Shown in pieces: positions 12,968-23,137 of a stretch of 64,000 nt of DNA (positions within the stretch are counted from its first letter, which is position 1; each line of letters begins with the position of its first letter). The notes below the pieces were generated by a model. That model saw nothing but the letters and a program-made list of their open reading frames with translations, was not told the DNA's origin and made no database searches. The stretch is from positions 138,680,876-138,744,875 of the forward strand of contig OX465281.1 in NCBI GenBank assembly GCA_949987705.1, written 5' to 3'. Position numbers and translations under genes: made by a program. Origin of the DNA: Thereva unica. Its lineage: Eukaryota; Arthropoda; Insecta; Diptera; Therevidae.

Positions 12968-13408
12968 TGTTTAAGGTAAGGCTCTTTTGCCTTAACTGTA
13001 TCGGTAATCTAGGTGTTACACCGTGACTACAGAATTGTTGGTTGAATCAGCACATAAACTAATTCAACAGGAGTAAAGGTTTGTTAATGGTTTTAACGAA
13101 GTAAAACGCTCAAGCTTCTTGACTAGAATAAATTTAATTTATGAATTCCGATATTTATATCAAAAATTCTTAAGCTACTTACATTATCGATATATTAAAC
13201 TACATAAAATCAAAAGTAGGCAAAATTGGTTTACTCATCAAAATACATGAAAAATTATTGACCCGATCATATTACATCGAGCTCGTGCAGGTAAAAAATT
13301 GGCAATTGCAAAAATGTGCAGAATGTGCAAATTGAAAATATGTGCAATAAAATTATTTTTATGTGCGAATATTTATTTCTACATATGGCTAAGCTTAAAT
13401 ATTTAACA
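12968..13408 (-). repeat. BEL1 5' LTR
   Basis: Partner of 772-1212, the same length and apparently identical. It is followed directly by the second ACTTC target duplication at 13409-13413. Confidence 0.95.
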
Positions 13409-14940
13409 ACTTCAATATAGACCACAGAAAGGGAAGAAACCATGGAAATGCAGATGCACTCTCCCGGCGACCATGCGTACCAGACTGCAAACATTGTGGA
13501 CGTATCGAGGAAAAGTGTCAAAGGACGACAGTCGAGCCAACGACAGGATGGGATGACCAGGGACTCCGAGACGCCCAACGCGACGACCCGGATATTTCTT
13601 CAATTCTGACATGGAAGGAATACGAGGAAAAGCCTGAATGGAAGGACATTGCTGAGAGGAGCGAGACCCTGAAGAGCTATTGGGCCCAATGGGATTCGTT
13701 GTACATTGAGCGAGGAGTATTAAAGCGCAAATGGGAAACCGCTGACGGTACCTCTCATCGAATGCAGGTATTAGTCCCTCGCGTTAGAATAAGGGATATT
13801 CTCGAGGAGTGTCATAACGGCGCATCAGGAGGACATCTGGGAGTCAATAAAACTTTGGCAAAAATAAGAGAGAGATTCTATTGGCTTCACATGCGAGACG
13901 ATGTTGCAGACTGGTGCCGTAAATGCACAACTTGTGCCAGCAGTAAGGGCCCTCGGGTAAGAACAAAAGGAGAAATGCAGCAATACAACGTGGGAGCCCC
14001 ATTTGAAAGAATCGCAATCGATGTGGCGGGACCTTTTCCGGTGTCAGACCGAGGAAATCGATACATTTTGGTGGTCATGGACTACTTCAGTAAGTGGCCC
14101 GAAGCATATGCCATCCCAAATCAGGAAGCAATCACTGTTTCAGAGGAATTAGTGAACAATTGGATCTGCAGATTTGGTGTTCCTCATGAGCTTCACTCTG
14201 ACCAAGGGAGAAACTTTGAATCTCAAGTTTTTCCAGAAGTTTCTAAGATACTTGGAGTGAAGAAGAGCAGGACGACGCCCCTTCATCCCCAGTCCGATGG
14301 AATGGTAGAGCGATTCAACAGGACAATGCTAGAACACCTAAGGAAAGTTGTTAGCGAGCACCAGCGTGACTGGGACAGTTACATCCCTATATTTCTAATG
14401 GCATATCGGACAGCGGTTCATAATTCCACAGGACAAACCCCTTGTAGTGTGATTTTTGGAAGACAAATCCGGCTGCCAAGCGACTTGAAATTTGGGACAC
14501 CTGTTGAAAACAACGAGTCTACTGGCGGTTATACAGGTGAACTTCGTGATCGACTCGCAGATATCCATCAGCTTGCAAGGAAGAATCTTAAGATAGCCAG
14601 TGACAGGATGAAAACTAGGTACGACCTCCGAGCAAACTGTAGCGGATACCAGGAAGGTGACCTCGTTTGGCTGTTCAATTCTCGACGACGAAAGGGCCCG
14701 AAACTTCAGCGCCAGTGGGAGGGGCCCTATATAATCCTAACACGGATCAACGACGTTGTCTACAGGATTCAACAAGGGCCCAAAGCCAAGAAGAAGATTG
14801 TGCACATAGACAGGCTGTGCCCATATCATCAGCCGGATCCAGGTGGACAACTGTTCGGGACGAACAGTCCTAAGAAGGGGCAATGTGATGACTTATGCGC
14901 CATCTGCTTGTCAAAAAGCATAACCAACGATTGTCGGTAA
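13409..14940 (+). pseudogene. Gyp-A pol, RNase H end and integrase
   Basis: Continuation of the Gypsy polyprotein after the BEL1 insertion, in the same frame. It begins with the end of RNase H (DHRKG and NADALSRRP, 13415-13475). The integrase follows with its zinc module (H...H...CRKCTTC near 13890-13935) and catalytic core: IDVAGPFPVSDRGNRYI near 14017, HSDQGRNF near 14196, and VERFNRT near 14308 carrying the third acidic residue. A C-terminal chromodomain-free tail with GDLVWLFNSRRRKGPKL sits near 14655. The stop at 14938-14940 lies about 56 bases inside the 3' LTR, which is common in Gypsy elements. No internal lesion is visible. Confidence 0.92.
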
Positions 14941-15398
14941 CAACTCTGGTTGATGTCTGAACTAATGACTTATGTACTAAACTAAAATTGGAACGCACGA
15001 TAAGGGAAGACAACTTCAAGCTTCTGGACGAAAAGAAAAGAACATACCACTAGGCTCGGGAAAAAGGACTCGAGAAGGTTCCAGAAGTTAAATAAAGGTG
15101 GAGCTTGGATATAAAAAGCGGCTTGCAGGCGCTGAGAAAGTCAGTTTTGATTTGAAAGGCGATAAAAGTGTTCTAAAGTGAAAACAGTGAAAAGTGGTGA
15201 TTTAAAAGTGAACTATAAAGCGATAGTTAGAATTTAATAGTGCGAGCTAATAAAGTGCAAGTGATTATAGTGAACTGTAAGAATTGTGTTTGTAATTAAA
15301 TTGTGTTTGGTTTGTAATAAATAAATTATTGTGTGGATAATTAAAAAGTGTATTCCTTAATTAATCCTACGAATCCGTTAAGCCGGAAAAACGTAACA
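14884..15398 (+). repeat. Gyp-A 3' LTR
   Basis: It starts TGTGATGAC after the purine-rich tract AAGAAGGGGCAA (14872-14883) and ends CGTAACA at 15398, giving about 515 bp. The edge is supported because Gyp-B integrase coding resumes right after it. The 5' LTR lies outside the window, so neither LTR divergence nor target duplication can be checked. Confidence 0.8.
15110..15145 (+). promoter_or_regulatory. Gyp-A LTR core promoter
   Basis: TATAAAAA at 15110-15117 is followed 31 bases on by TCAGT at 15141-15145, the arthropod initiator consensus. The spacing is what RNA polymerase II promoters in fly LTRs show. Transcription would start near 15142, making bases up to there the U3 region. Confidence 0.7.
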
Positions 15399-16730
15399 AT
15401 ACAGATGCAGGATCCCAGAATCATAAACATCCTCTCGGTATTAAAACGGAGAGCTACAACCAACGAAGAGAAACAAATTCACGCCGATTACGAGCTTAAA
15501 TCTGGAAGAGTTTTCCGAAGGATAAATGGAGAACTAAAATGGGTAGTCCCAAATTGTTCCATTGGGCAAATTATCAAAACATGTCACGATGATATGGGAC
15601 ATTTCAGTCTAGAAAGAACGTTGCAACTCCTCAGACGGGAATATTGGTTTCCACGAATGCGAACTAAGGTTAAACAGTACGTCAAGAGCTGCGTTAACTG
15701 CGCCTACTACAAACATAAGAGTGGAAGGCCAGAAGGCGAATTACACTGTATTGAAAAGATTCCCATTCCATTCCACACCGTCCACATGGATCATTTGGGG
15801 CCTTTTCCTAAAAGTTCCGCCGGAAACGTACACATCTCTGGAATAGTGGATGGTTTTCCCAAATATTTGGTCCTTTATCCAGTTAAAAGTACGGCTACCA
15901 AAACGACTCTTCGGATGCTTGACGCTCTTACTCAAAATTTCGGGACACCAACTCGCATTATCACGGACCGTGGAACATCCTTCACTGCACGTGAATTTAA
16001 GAAATATTGTGAAGACTATTGTATCCAGCACAGTTTGACAGCGGCCAGATCCCCCCGTAGTAACGGACAAATAGAGCGATGCAATCGGACTATATTAAAT
16101 GCCTTACGAACTATGGCTGATGGTGCGAAAACATGGGACAAACTTTTGAAGCAAATTCAGTGGAGTGTGAATTCAGTTCATCACGAGTCGACCAAAAGAA
16201 CGTCGCATGAACTACTCTTTTGGTTCCAGCCTAGAGATCCGCTACAGAATAAGGTTTTATTGACGCTCCACGACGACAACTTACCTCAACCAGTCGACGT
16301 CCAAGAAGTTAGGCAGCAAGCTCTGGAGAACATAAATGAAACTCAGCTTTCGCAGAAGAAGTACTACGATGCTAAGAGAAAGATGGCGCACAAGTACAAC
16401 GTTGGAGACCTGGTGCTTATCGAGAGGCCTGCAGTTTCTATTGGTGAATCAAGGAAACTTGACCCACGATATAAGGGACCGTATATTGTTAACGAGGTGC
16501 TAGGGAACGACCGAAATGGGCTCAGAGATATTCCCGGAGCTCCTAGAACCCAACGACACTTCAACGGAGTTTACGCATCAGACTTAATGAAACCATGGTG
16601 CTCAAATCCAGATGGCAACGTAGCTTATGAAGTTACCCCGAACGAAGATGAAGGATCCGAGGACGAATCCTATGGTCAGGAAGGCCGAGCTGTAACGAGC
16701 ACGTTTAAAATAACCGACAGAGGGTGTTAG
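15399..16730 (+). pseudogene. Gyp-B integrase region (5' part outside window)
   Basis: A different Ty3/Gypsy polyprotein, interrupted by Gyp-A so that only its integrase end is here. Visible are the zinc module (H...H with CVNCAYYK near 15695-15720), a core starting MDHLGPFPKS (15787), the second acidic residue in ITDRGTSF (15958) and the third in NGQIERCNRT (16062). A GDLVLIERP segment near 16405 follows. The stop TAG lies just inside the LTR at 16728-16730. It looks like the mdg3/Blastopia group of flies, a judgement from general appearance only. The frame is open to the Gyp-A edge at 15399. Confidence 0.88.
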
Positions 16731-16893
16731 GACGGGAGTCGAAAAGTCGACTGACAGCTGGAAGTTTTACTGGAGAGAAGAAGAAGAAGTAGAATTCGAC
16801 GCGAGATAAAAACGATTTGACTTAAAATAAAGTGTACGGCATCGAAGCCTTTGTAATTAATTTAAAATATCGCCTATTGCTTCCGCCGAAACA
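16725..16893 (+). repeat. Gyp-B 3' LTR
   Basis: A short candidate LTR of about 169 bp runs from TGTTAGGACGGG after the purine tract AGAGGG to CCGAAACA. It contains an AATAAA at 16826-16831. The partner lies outside the window, so the edges rest on the TG...CA ends and the tract only. Confidence 0.6.
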
Positions 16894-16973
16894 ATGACCG
16901 TGGAAACCGTGGGTTTAAAGCTGCGCTAGGCTCACGACGAAGAAGAAAAGCACACGAATGTTTCGTTTCATTA

Positions 16974-17381
16974 AGCTGGAAATACATAATTGCGTTGCAT
17001 TGCATTGCAATACTTGAATAGATTTAACTGCAATGCGTTACATTATATGGATTTGACACATTAATGCGTTGCGTGTCGGCACTTAAATGCGTTTTGAAAT
17101 TTGAATTCATGTTGAATTTGTGTTGAATCCCTCATCAAAATCCATTTTTAATATATTACTGAGTTAATCCGAGCTAATAATATTTTTGCAGAAAAAACAA
17201 AATCAATTTGACAGAGTATTGAATGCGTTGTATGCGTAAAAGTTAAAATTGAACAACTGTTGCATTGCCATTGCGTTGCATTGAAGGTAGTGCCGCATTA
17301 ATAGATCTGCCATCATTGAAATATACAAGGTAAACTTGATCTGTCAACGCATTCATGCAACGCAATTATGTACTTCCAGCT
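16974..17381. mobile_element. MITE-1, 408 bp, TTA target duplication
   Basis: The terminal inverted repeats begin AGCTGGAAATACATAATTGC on the left and match the right end at about 17355-17381 with one or two mismatches. TTA flanks both ends (16971-16973 and 17382-17384). The interior is rich in TGCATTGCG motifs and has no coding sequence. A three-base TWA target is typical of PIF/Harbinger MITEs; that family assignment is inference. Confidence 0.82.
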
Positions 17382-17431
17382 TTAGTCTTAACCTAGCGTC
17401 TGCACTTGCCATATATTATTGAATTGCTCAT

Positions 17432-17855
17432 GGAGGCTATACAAGGAGATATAACCTTTATGGGAAAAATAACCGGAAATGGATGGGTAGCAGAAACTAA
17501 ACTTCTAGTTCATTGTTTGCCACAGATGTCACCTAAAGCTGAGTGCCCCACATGAAGTTAGCTGAATTTTACCCGAAAATGAAGCAATGCAAAAAAAATT
17601 CATTGGAAAATATTAAAAATTCATTGGAAAATTCATAAATTGGTTAAATACGAAAAATGACATCTATATAAATCCAATTTAGAAGCTGATTTTTTAAGTT
17701 AGGCGTAAACATAAAATATCTTAGCAGATAACGGACTTTGCCATCAACCGGATGAATATACTCGGTCATGTTTTTTGGGGTGCATGTGACTGTGGCGCCC
17801 TCATTAATCAAACGAAAAGTGACAACACGGACTTATACCTCCTTGTATAGTCTCC
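17432..17855. repeat. Inverted-repeat element with 23-bp arms
   Basis: GGAGGCTATACAAGGAGATA at 17432 is mirrored by the right arm 17833-17855 with two mismatches over 23 bases. The 424-bp span has no coding sequence. No clear target duplication is seen, so it is a probable MITE of unknown family. Confidence 0.55.
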
Positions 17856-18336
17856 CTGGAATTGCTTGTGGCAGGGCTGTCAAATGTCGGGGGCGGACAG
17901 GGTGAACTTGGCCGTATTTTATTGAAAGCAATATATGGAAAGAAATATGTTTTTCCATATATGTTTCAATAAAGTTGGCAATAAATGTGATATCTGGCGT
18001 TGCAAAATGATGTAGTTAAAGTTAACATCGAACTTTTGCTTTCTTGTTAAAAATGGGTACACCTAAAAAAAACTATGGTTGCATTGTTAAATTACGCATT
18101 TCGTCGAATTCTATCTGCTCTAGTAATTCTAATTTGTTTTACTCAAGCAAAATTTGTACAACTCTTTGTAGCTTTCTCCTTAACGCCATCTTTTCAACTG
18201 AAATGTCTGACATAATTTGCCCACTATTTAAAATAAGCAATAAATCGTTAGCAATAACTAACAGCTCCTTCTCAATAGGCGTGTTTCATTTTCCAGGTGT
18301 ACCTACACAGGTGTAGTTTGGTGTAGTTCCAACTAT
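17856..18336. other. Non-coding gap with one hairpin
   Basis: No gene is recognised. The arms at 17919-17941 and 17952-17973 can pair (TTATTGAAAGCA against its mirror) around a 10-base loop. A minus-strand open stretch near 18140-18290 has no start and no recognisable domain. Confidence 0.4.
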
Positions 18337-19012
18337 TACCTAGTTTATAGCAGAAAAATTAAATCGATTTAACCCAAAGTTACGTCAAAATTTCGAATTA
18401 GCGTATAAAGCCTAGTATGGAGTTCGAACGGAATTCCGTTCCCCATATAAAATACATGTAAAAAGATGCACGGAATTCCGTTCACCCGATTTTTCCGTGT
18501 ACTTTTTGTTTTGTGAGTACGGACTTCGAACGGAATTTTGTTGGTAATATATCACTTGTGAAACTTTCTAACAGATGGATCTGCAGGGGAATTGGAGACT
18601 TTTTTCCGTTCAAGTTGGAACGGAATAAATAGCTAGACAATTATTCCTTTGGTAATTTTGACAGAACGAAAAAAACAGCAGCTGCGGCCAAGTGCGTGGT
18701 GTAATATGTGATTTTTATCAGTCAGCTGTTAACTTTTTCTCACCTTTTGACTTTTTCTTCACAGTACTCTACACGGAATTTTTCCGTGTAGAAATATATG
18801 CCAAAAATGCTGAACGGAATTCCGTTTGAACTCCATACTAGGCTTAAACGGGTATTAAATAAAATACGGTTCCCACAAATGCATTCTTATAACTATGGCT
18901 TAAGCCAAAACATTTAGGTTTTAACCATAATTCGAATTACCTCGTTTATAGGGCAAAATTTTTTGGATGATCCATAATTCGAATTATTTTTGGAGTAGCT
19001 ATAAACTAGGTA
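18337..19012. mobile_element. Carrier element, left copy (holds MITE-2)
   Basis: The ends TACCTAGTTTATAGC and its inverse (to 19012) form terminal repeats, with TAT beside each end (18334-18336, 19013-19015). It is about 240 bp once the MITE at 18409-18844 is taken out. The same carrier recurs in inverted orientation at 22470-23134. No coding sequence. Confidence 0.78.
18409..18844. mobile_element. MITE-2 copy 1, TAA target duplication
   Basis: The terminal repeats are AGCCTAGTATGGAGTTC and its inverse. TAA sits at 18406-18408 and 18845-18847. The other carrier copy shows the empty site (GCGTATAAACGGG), proving the insertion and its 3-bp duplication. The interior carries repeated ACGGAATTCCGT palindromes. 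Confidence 0.9.
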
Positions 19013-19150
19013 TATCACAACTCATATATTGGAGTAAATGATTAGTGTAATTATGATTTTTTTGCAACAGATGGCGCCTTAAAAATTTTGTGGTAATTGT
19101 ATTGACTTTTTCGGTTATGTCATTAAAATTTTCGGTTAATAAAAATTATT

Positions 19151-22100
19151 AGGGGGCAAACGGCTAACAAAGACCTCGGAAAGTGGTGGTACCCGATTTG
19201 CCACCTCTGCCAAAACCCGAGAAAAGTCACTGCAGACAAACACCTAGCAGACCTGTTAGCAAGTCCTAATCCCACCTCCCCGCGGTGCCCCCTGGGGTAC
19301 TTCTTCGGAAGGAGCTAACGGGAGACGGGCGAATGGCGAACTCTCTGCGCCACAAAACAGAGTTTTAAATCGGTTGGGCTGAGGGTTAGCAACCCGCTCC
19401 CATAAAAAACACCATTGCTACGAATCGGCAAACAATGCCTCGGAACCGGATGGACAACACGACGACGACCTTTGCTTTTCGAACAAGGACACGAATCGGA
19501 TCATGGAATGTGAGAACACTGCTGGCTGAGGGACGGCTGGATGAAGTCCTCAACGAGATGAATCGATATAAAATCAAGATCATGGGACTTAGCGAGACCA
19601 GATGGCCCGATGCGGGGGAACATATCTGCCCAAATGGTGAGTCCTTTTTATATTCTGGGAGAAACGAAACTGAAAGCCGTAGGAGTGGCGTTGGTGTAAT
19701 ACTCACCAAAGAAGCCAGGTCCAGCCTCATTAGCTGGTCACCAGTTTCTGAAAGGATTATTACCGTGCGCCTGCGTACCAGACTAAGAAGTACTACGGTA
19801 GTCCAATGCTATGCTCCAACTGAGGACGCTGAAGATGACATCAAAGACGAGTTCTATTTGCGGCTGAATGAGGTTTTTCGCTCTATTCCAAGGGGAGACT
19901 TCATTGTATTAATGGGTGACTTAAACGCACAGATCGGCCGTGACAACACCGGCCTTGAACAAACAATTGGAAATCAAGGTCTAAGCCAAGTTACCAATAA
20001 CAATGGTGAGCTTTTCGTTGACTTCTGTAGCTCCCACCAACTTATGGTAGGTGGAACTTACTTTTGTCACAAGAAGATACACAAAGAGACCTGGGTATCG
20101 CCCGATGGTAGGACGAGAAATCAGATAGATCATGTGGCCGTCAGCCGCAGATGGAGAACTATCCTTGAGGATGTCAGGAGTTTCAGGGGAGCAGACACTG
20201 GAAGCGACCACCATTTGGTTGTAGCAACTATTCGCCTTAAAATCGCCGCAATCAGAAACGTACAACGCGATGCTATAAACCGTAGACGATTCAACGTAGA
20301 TCTTCTGCGGGAGAGCGTTAAAAAGCGGGAATTTGCTGGAAATCTACAACTAATACTAAACCAGCACAACGTTTCTGACGACACAAATATGGAAGAGCTG
20401 TGGAGTAGAACAAAGGGCGCAATATTGACGGCTGCGGAAACAAGCATCGGTTATGTCCAAAGAAACCAGCAACACTGGATCTCGGACACAACCTGGCAAA
20501 AAATAGAACGCAGGAGAGCCCTCAAAAATAAAGTAAACTCTACAAGCGACCCTGAAATACGTTATCAACTGGAACGGGAATACTCCCAATTACACCGGGA
20601 GGTAAAGAGAAGTGTCCGGCGTGATAAAAGGCAGCAGATAAATGAGCTCGCAGAAAAAGCGGAAAACGCGGCAAACACAGGCAACAGTAAGGTGCTGTAC
20701 CAAATCACTAAACAGCTCTCGGGAAAGCACTCTACTAAAAAGCATGCCGTTAAGAGTGCGGATGGAAGGCTGCTGTGCAGCGACGAGGAGCAGCTCCAAA
20801 GATGGAGAGATTACTTCTTCGCCGCCCTGAATGGTTCATTTACACAGGAACCTCAGGAAACCAGCAACAATGCACAGCCAATTCGAATCACCACCCGGGC
20901 CCCATCCAAGACGGAAATAGTAACCGCAATTCATGCGATGGCCAATGGTAAAGCAGCTGGGAAAGATGGCATCTCGCCAGAATTGTTGAAAGCCGACTCA
21001 AGCCTCATAGCAGATGCGCTTCAGCCAATCCTACAAATAGCATGGAACACCTGTACCTTTCCGGAGGATTGGACGGAAGGTATCATAGTCAAAATACCAA
21101 AAAAGGGGGACCTAACAATATGCGACAACTGGAGAGGCATCTGTTTACTACCTACTGTGGGCAAAATTTTGTCCCATATATTACTATCTAGGATAAGTGA
21201 GGCAGTAGACCGAACGCTTAGGAGGCAGCAGGCCGGATTCAGGAAGGGCCGCTCATGTATTGATCATATCAACACCTTACGAATAATAGTGGAGCAGTCT
21301 ACTGAATTCCGATCCCCCCTTTACCTTGCTTTCGTAGATTATGAGAAAGCGTTCGACTCGGTCAATAGGAGCTTTATATGGCAGGCACTACGGCGACGTG
21401 GACTGCCTGATAAAATAATAGAATTGATAAAAGCCCTATATAACAATTCCAAATGCAGAGTTCTCCATAATGGAAAATTATCCGACAGCTTCGAGGTGAG
21501 CTCAGGAGTACGACAAGGATGCCTACTCTCGCCTTTACTATTTCTTATAGTAATAAATGACATCCTTGTCGGCGCTCTAGATAGTAGAACAGGCGGCATA
21601 CAATGGGGTTTGTTAGACCGCCTTAAGGATCTCGACTACGCCGATGATATCTGTTTGCTGGCCCACAGACACCAGGACCTCAAAAACATGTTAAACAATT
21701 TAGCAACAGAAAGTAGTCCAGCAGGCTTAAGGCTAAATCCGACTAAAACTAAAGAAATGCGGATAAATGCAAACACCAACGAACGAACAGCGCTGAATAA
21801 CCGTGACGTGGAACTGGTAAATAAATTCTGCTACCTCGGTAGCATTATTACCGAAAATGGCGGGGCAGAAGAAGACGTCAGTTCCAGAATAAATAAAGCA
21901 CGAGGCGCTTATGCATGCCTGTCCCACATATGGAGATCAACGGTGATTTCCACTAACACCAAATTGCGGCTGTTCAACTCCAACGTTAAGGCAGTTCTTT
22001 TGTATGGTTGCGAAACATGGAAAGTCACCCAATTCATCACAGGGCGCCTACAAGTCTTCATCAACAGATGCCTTCGTCGTATCCTAAAAATCCGCTGGCA

Positions 22101-22433
22101 AGATAGAATTTCAAACGAAGAACTATGGCGCCGTGCCGGCCAAGAAAGGATAGACGATCAAATCAGGCGAAGGAAATGGAATTGGGTTGGCCACACCTTG
22201 CGACGCGAAAACGAAAATCTAGCCAAACAGGCCCTTGACTGGAATCCGCAAGGTTCCCGTCGAGTAGGAAGACCTAGAACAACGTGGAGGAGAACCCTAC
22301 TAGAAGAAGCCGCAACAACTGGGAGATCCTGGTCGGAGCTAAGAGCTGTCGCGCAAAACAGAGTCCGCTGGAGGGCAACTGTTTCCGCCCTATGTCCCAT
22401 GAGGGATTAAAGGAGTATAAAGAAAAGAAGAAG
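19151..22433 (+). mobile_element. RTE-type non-LTR retrotransposon, apparently full length
   Basis: A 3.28-kb LINE bounded by the 10-bp duplication AAAAATTATT (19141-19150 and 22434-22443). About 280 bp of leader precede one long gene, and a short 3' end of about 20 A/G-rich bases follows it. This compact single-ORF layout is typical of the RTE clade. It lies between the two inverted carrier copies. Confidence 0.93.
19435..22410 (+). CDS. RTE endonuclease / reverse transcriptase, intact
   Basis: A single 991-residue protein that nicks target DNA and copies element RNA at the nick. The endonuclease (residues about 20-225) shows GSWNVRTLL, SETRWP, GDLNAQIG and a SDHHLVVATI end motif. The reverse transcriptase (about 480-760) shows KAAGKDGISPELLK, NWRGICLLPTVGKILS, FVDYEKAFDSVNR, GVRQGCLLSPLLF and catalytic YADD near residue 737. 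The C-terminal part holds the usual YLGSIIT and LYGCETW segments. The first ATG at 19435 leaves an untranslated leader; a second methionine follows at residue 6. No stop or frameshift is seen, and all key acidic residues I can identify are present, so this copy could be functional. A truncated relative lies at 44330-44940. Confidence 0.95.
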   Translation: MPRNRMDNTTTTFAFRTRTRIGSWNVRTLLAEGRLDEVLNEMNRYKIKIMGLSETRWPDAGEHICPNGESFLYSGRNETESRRSGVGVILTKEARSSLISWSPVSERIITVRLRTRLRSTTVVQCYAPTEDAEDDIKDEFYLRLNEVFRSIPRGDFIVLMGDLNAQIGRDNTGLEQTIGNQGLSQVTNNNGELFVDFCSSHQLMVGGTYFCHKKIHKETWVSPDGRTRNQIDHVAVSRRWRTILEDVRSFRGADTGSDHHLVVATIRLKIAAIRNVQRDAINRRRFNVDLLRESVKKREFAGNLQLILNQHNVSDDTNMEELWSRTKGAILTAAETSIGYVQRNQQHWISDTTWQKIERRRALKNKVNSTSDPEIRYQLEREYSQLHREVKRSVRRDKRQQINELAEKAENAANTGNSKVLYQITKQLSGKHSTKKHAVKSADGRLLCSDEEQLQRWRDYFFAALNGSFTQEPQETSNNAQPIRITTRAPSKTEIVTAIHAMANGKAAGKDGISPELLKADSSLIADALQPILQIAWNTCTFPEDWTEGIIVKIPKKGDLTICDNWRGICLLPTVGKILSHILLSRISEAVDRTLRRQQAGFRKGRSCIDHINTLRIIVEQSTEFRSPLYLAFVDYEKAFDSVNRSFIWQALRRRGLPDKIIELIKALYNNSKCRVLHNGKLSDSFEVSSGVRQGCLLSPLLFLIVINDILVGALDSRTGGIQWGLLDRLKDLDYADDICLLAHRHQDLKNMLNNLATESSPAGLRLNPTKTKEMRINANTNERTALNNRDVELVNKFCYLGSIITENGGAEEDVSSRINKARGAYACLSHIWRSTVISTNTKLRLFNSNVKAVLLYGCETWKVTQFITGRLQVFINRCLRRILKIRWQDRISNEELWRRAGQERIDDQIRRRKWNWVGHTLRRENENLAKQALDWNPQGSRRVGRPRTTWRRTLLEEAATTGRSWSELRAVAQNRVRWRATVSALCPMRD

Positions 22434-22469
22434 AAAAATTATTGAACGGTTTTTGTTGAAGTTATCATT

Positions 22470-23134
22470 TACCTAGTTTAGCTACTCCAAAAATAATTCG
22501 AATTATGGATCATCCAAAAATGTTTACCCTAAAAACGAGGTAATTCGAATTATGGTTTAAACCGAAATGTTTCGGCTTAAAGCCTAGTATGGAGTTCAAT
22601 TGGAATTCCGTTCCCCATATAAAATACACGTAAAAAGATGCACGGAATTCCGTTCACCCGATTTTTCCGTGTACTTTTTGTTTTGTGATTACGGACTTCA
22701 AACGGAATTCTGTTGGTAATATATCACTTGAAAATTTCTAATAGATGGCTCTTCAAGGAAATTGGAGACTTTTTTCCGTTCACGTTGGAACGGAATAAAT
22801 AGCTAGACAATTATTCCGTGTTGTTGCTGTTAGTTCTTTTGACAGAACGAAAAAAAAACAGCTGTTGCGGCCAAGTGCGTGTTGTAATATGTGATTTTTA
22901 TCAGTCAGGTGTTAACTTTTTCTCACCTTTTGACTTTTTCTTCATAGTACTATACACGGAATTTTTGCATGTAGAAATATATGCCAAAAATGCTGAACGG
23001 AATTCCGTTTGAACTCCATACTAGGCTTAAGCCATAGTTATAAGAATGTATTTAAAACCCGTTTATACGCTAAATCGAAATTTTGACGTAACTTTGAGTT
23101 AAATCGATTTAATTTTTATGCTATAAACTAGGTA
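22470..23134. mobile_element. Carrier element, right copy (inverted, holds MITE-2)
   Basis: Same family as 18337-19012 but reverse-complemented, with ATT beside both ends (22467-22469, 23135-23137). MITE-2 sits at a different point than in the left copy, so the two carriers were hit independently. No coding sequence. Confidence 0.78.
22581..23027. mobile_element. MITE-2 copy 2, TAA target duplication
   Basis: TAA at 22578-22580 and 23028-23030 flank the same AGCCTAGTATGG terminal repeats as copy 1. The empty site (GGCTTAAGCC) is preserved in the left carrier. Length is about 447 bp. Confidence 0.9.
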
Positions 23135-23137
23135 ATT

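Larger units (their letters stand above)
772..13408 (-). mobile_element. BEL1: BEL/Pao LTR retrotransposon with envelope-like gene, inserted in Gyp-A
   Basis: A complete minus-strand BEL/Pao element bounded by two 441-bp LTRs (772-1212 and 12968-13408), each starting TG and ending CA. ACTTC occurs at 767-771 and again at 13409-13413, a clean 5-bp target duplication, and the host Gypsy frame is continuous across it. The internal part has a primer-binding site just inside the right LTR, one long gag-pol-env frame, and a purine-rich tract before the left LTR. The element is 12.6 kb only because a LINE (1901-6014) sits in its envelope-like region; without it the length is about 8.5 kb, normal for BEL elements. 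The LTR copies look identical by eye, which suggests a young insertion. Confidence 0.95.

Noticed and set aside
18044..18316. Plus-strand open frame of 90 codons
   Set aside because: Serine/cysteine/isoleucine-rich with no domain; the minus strand reads at least as well and neither is supported.
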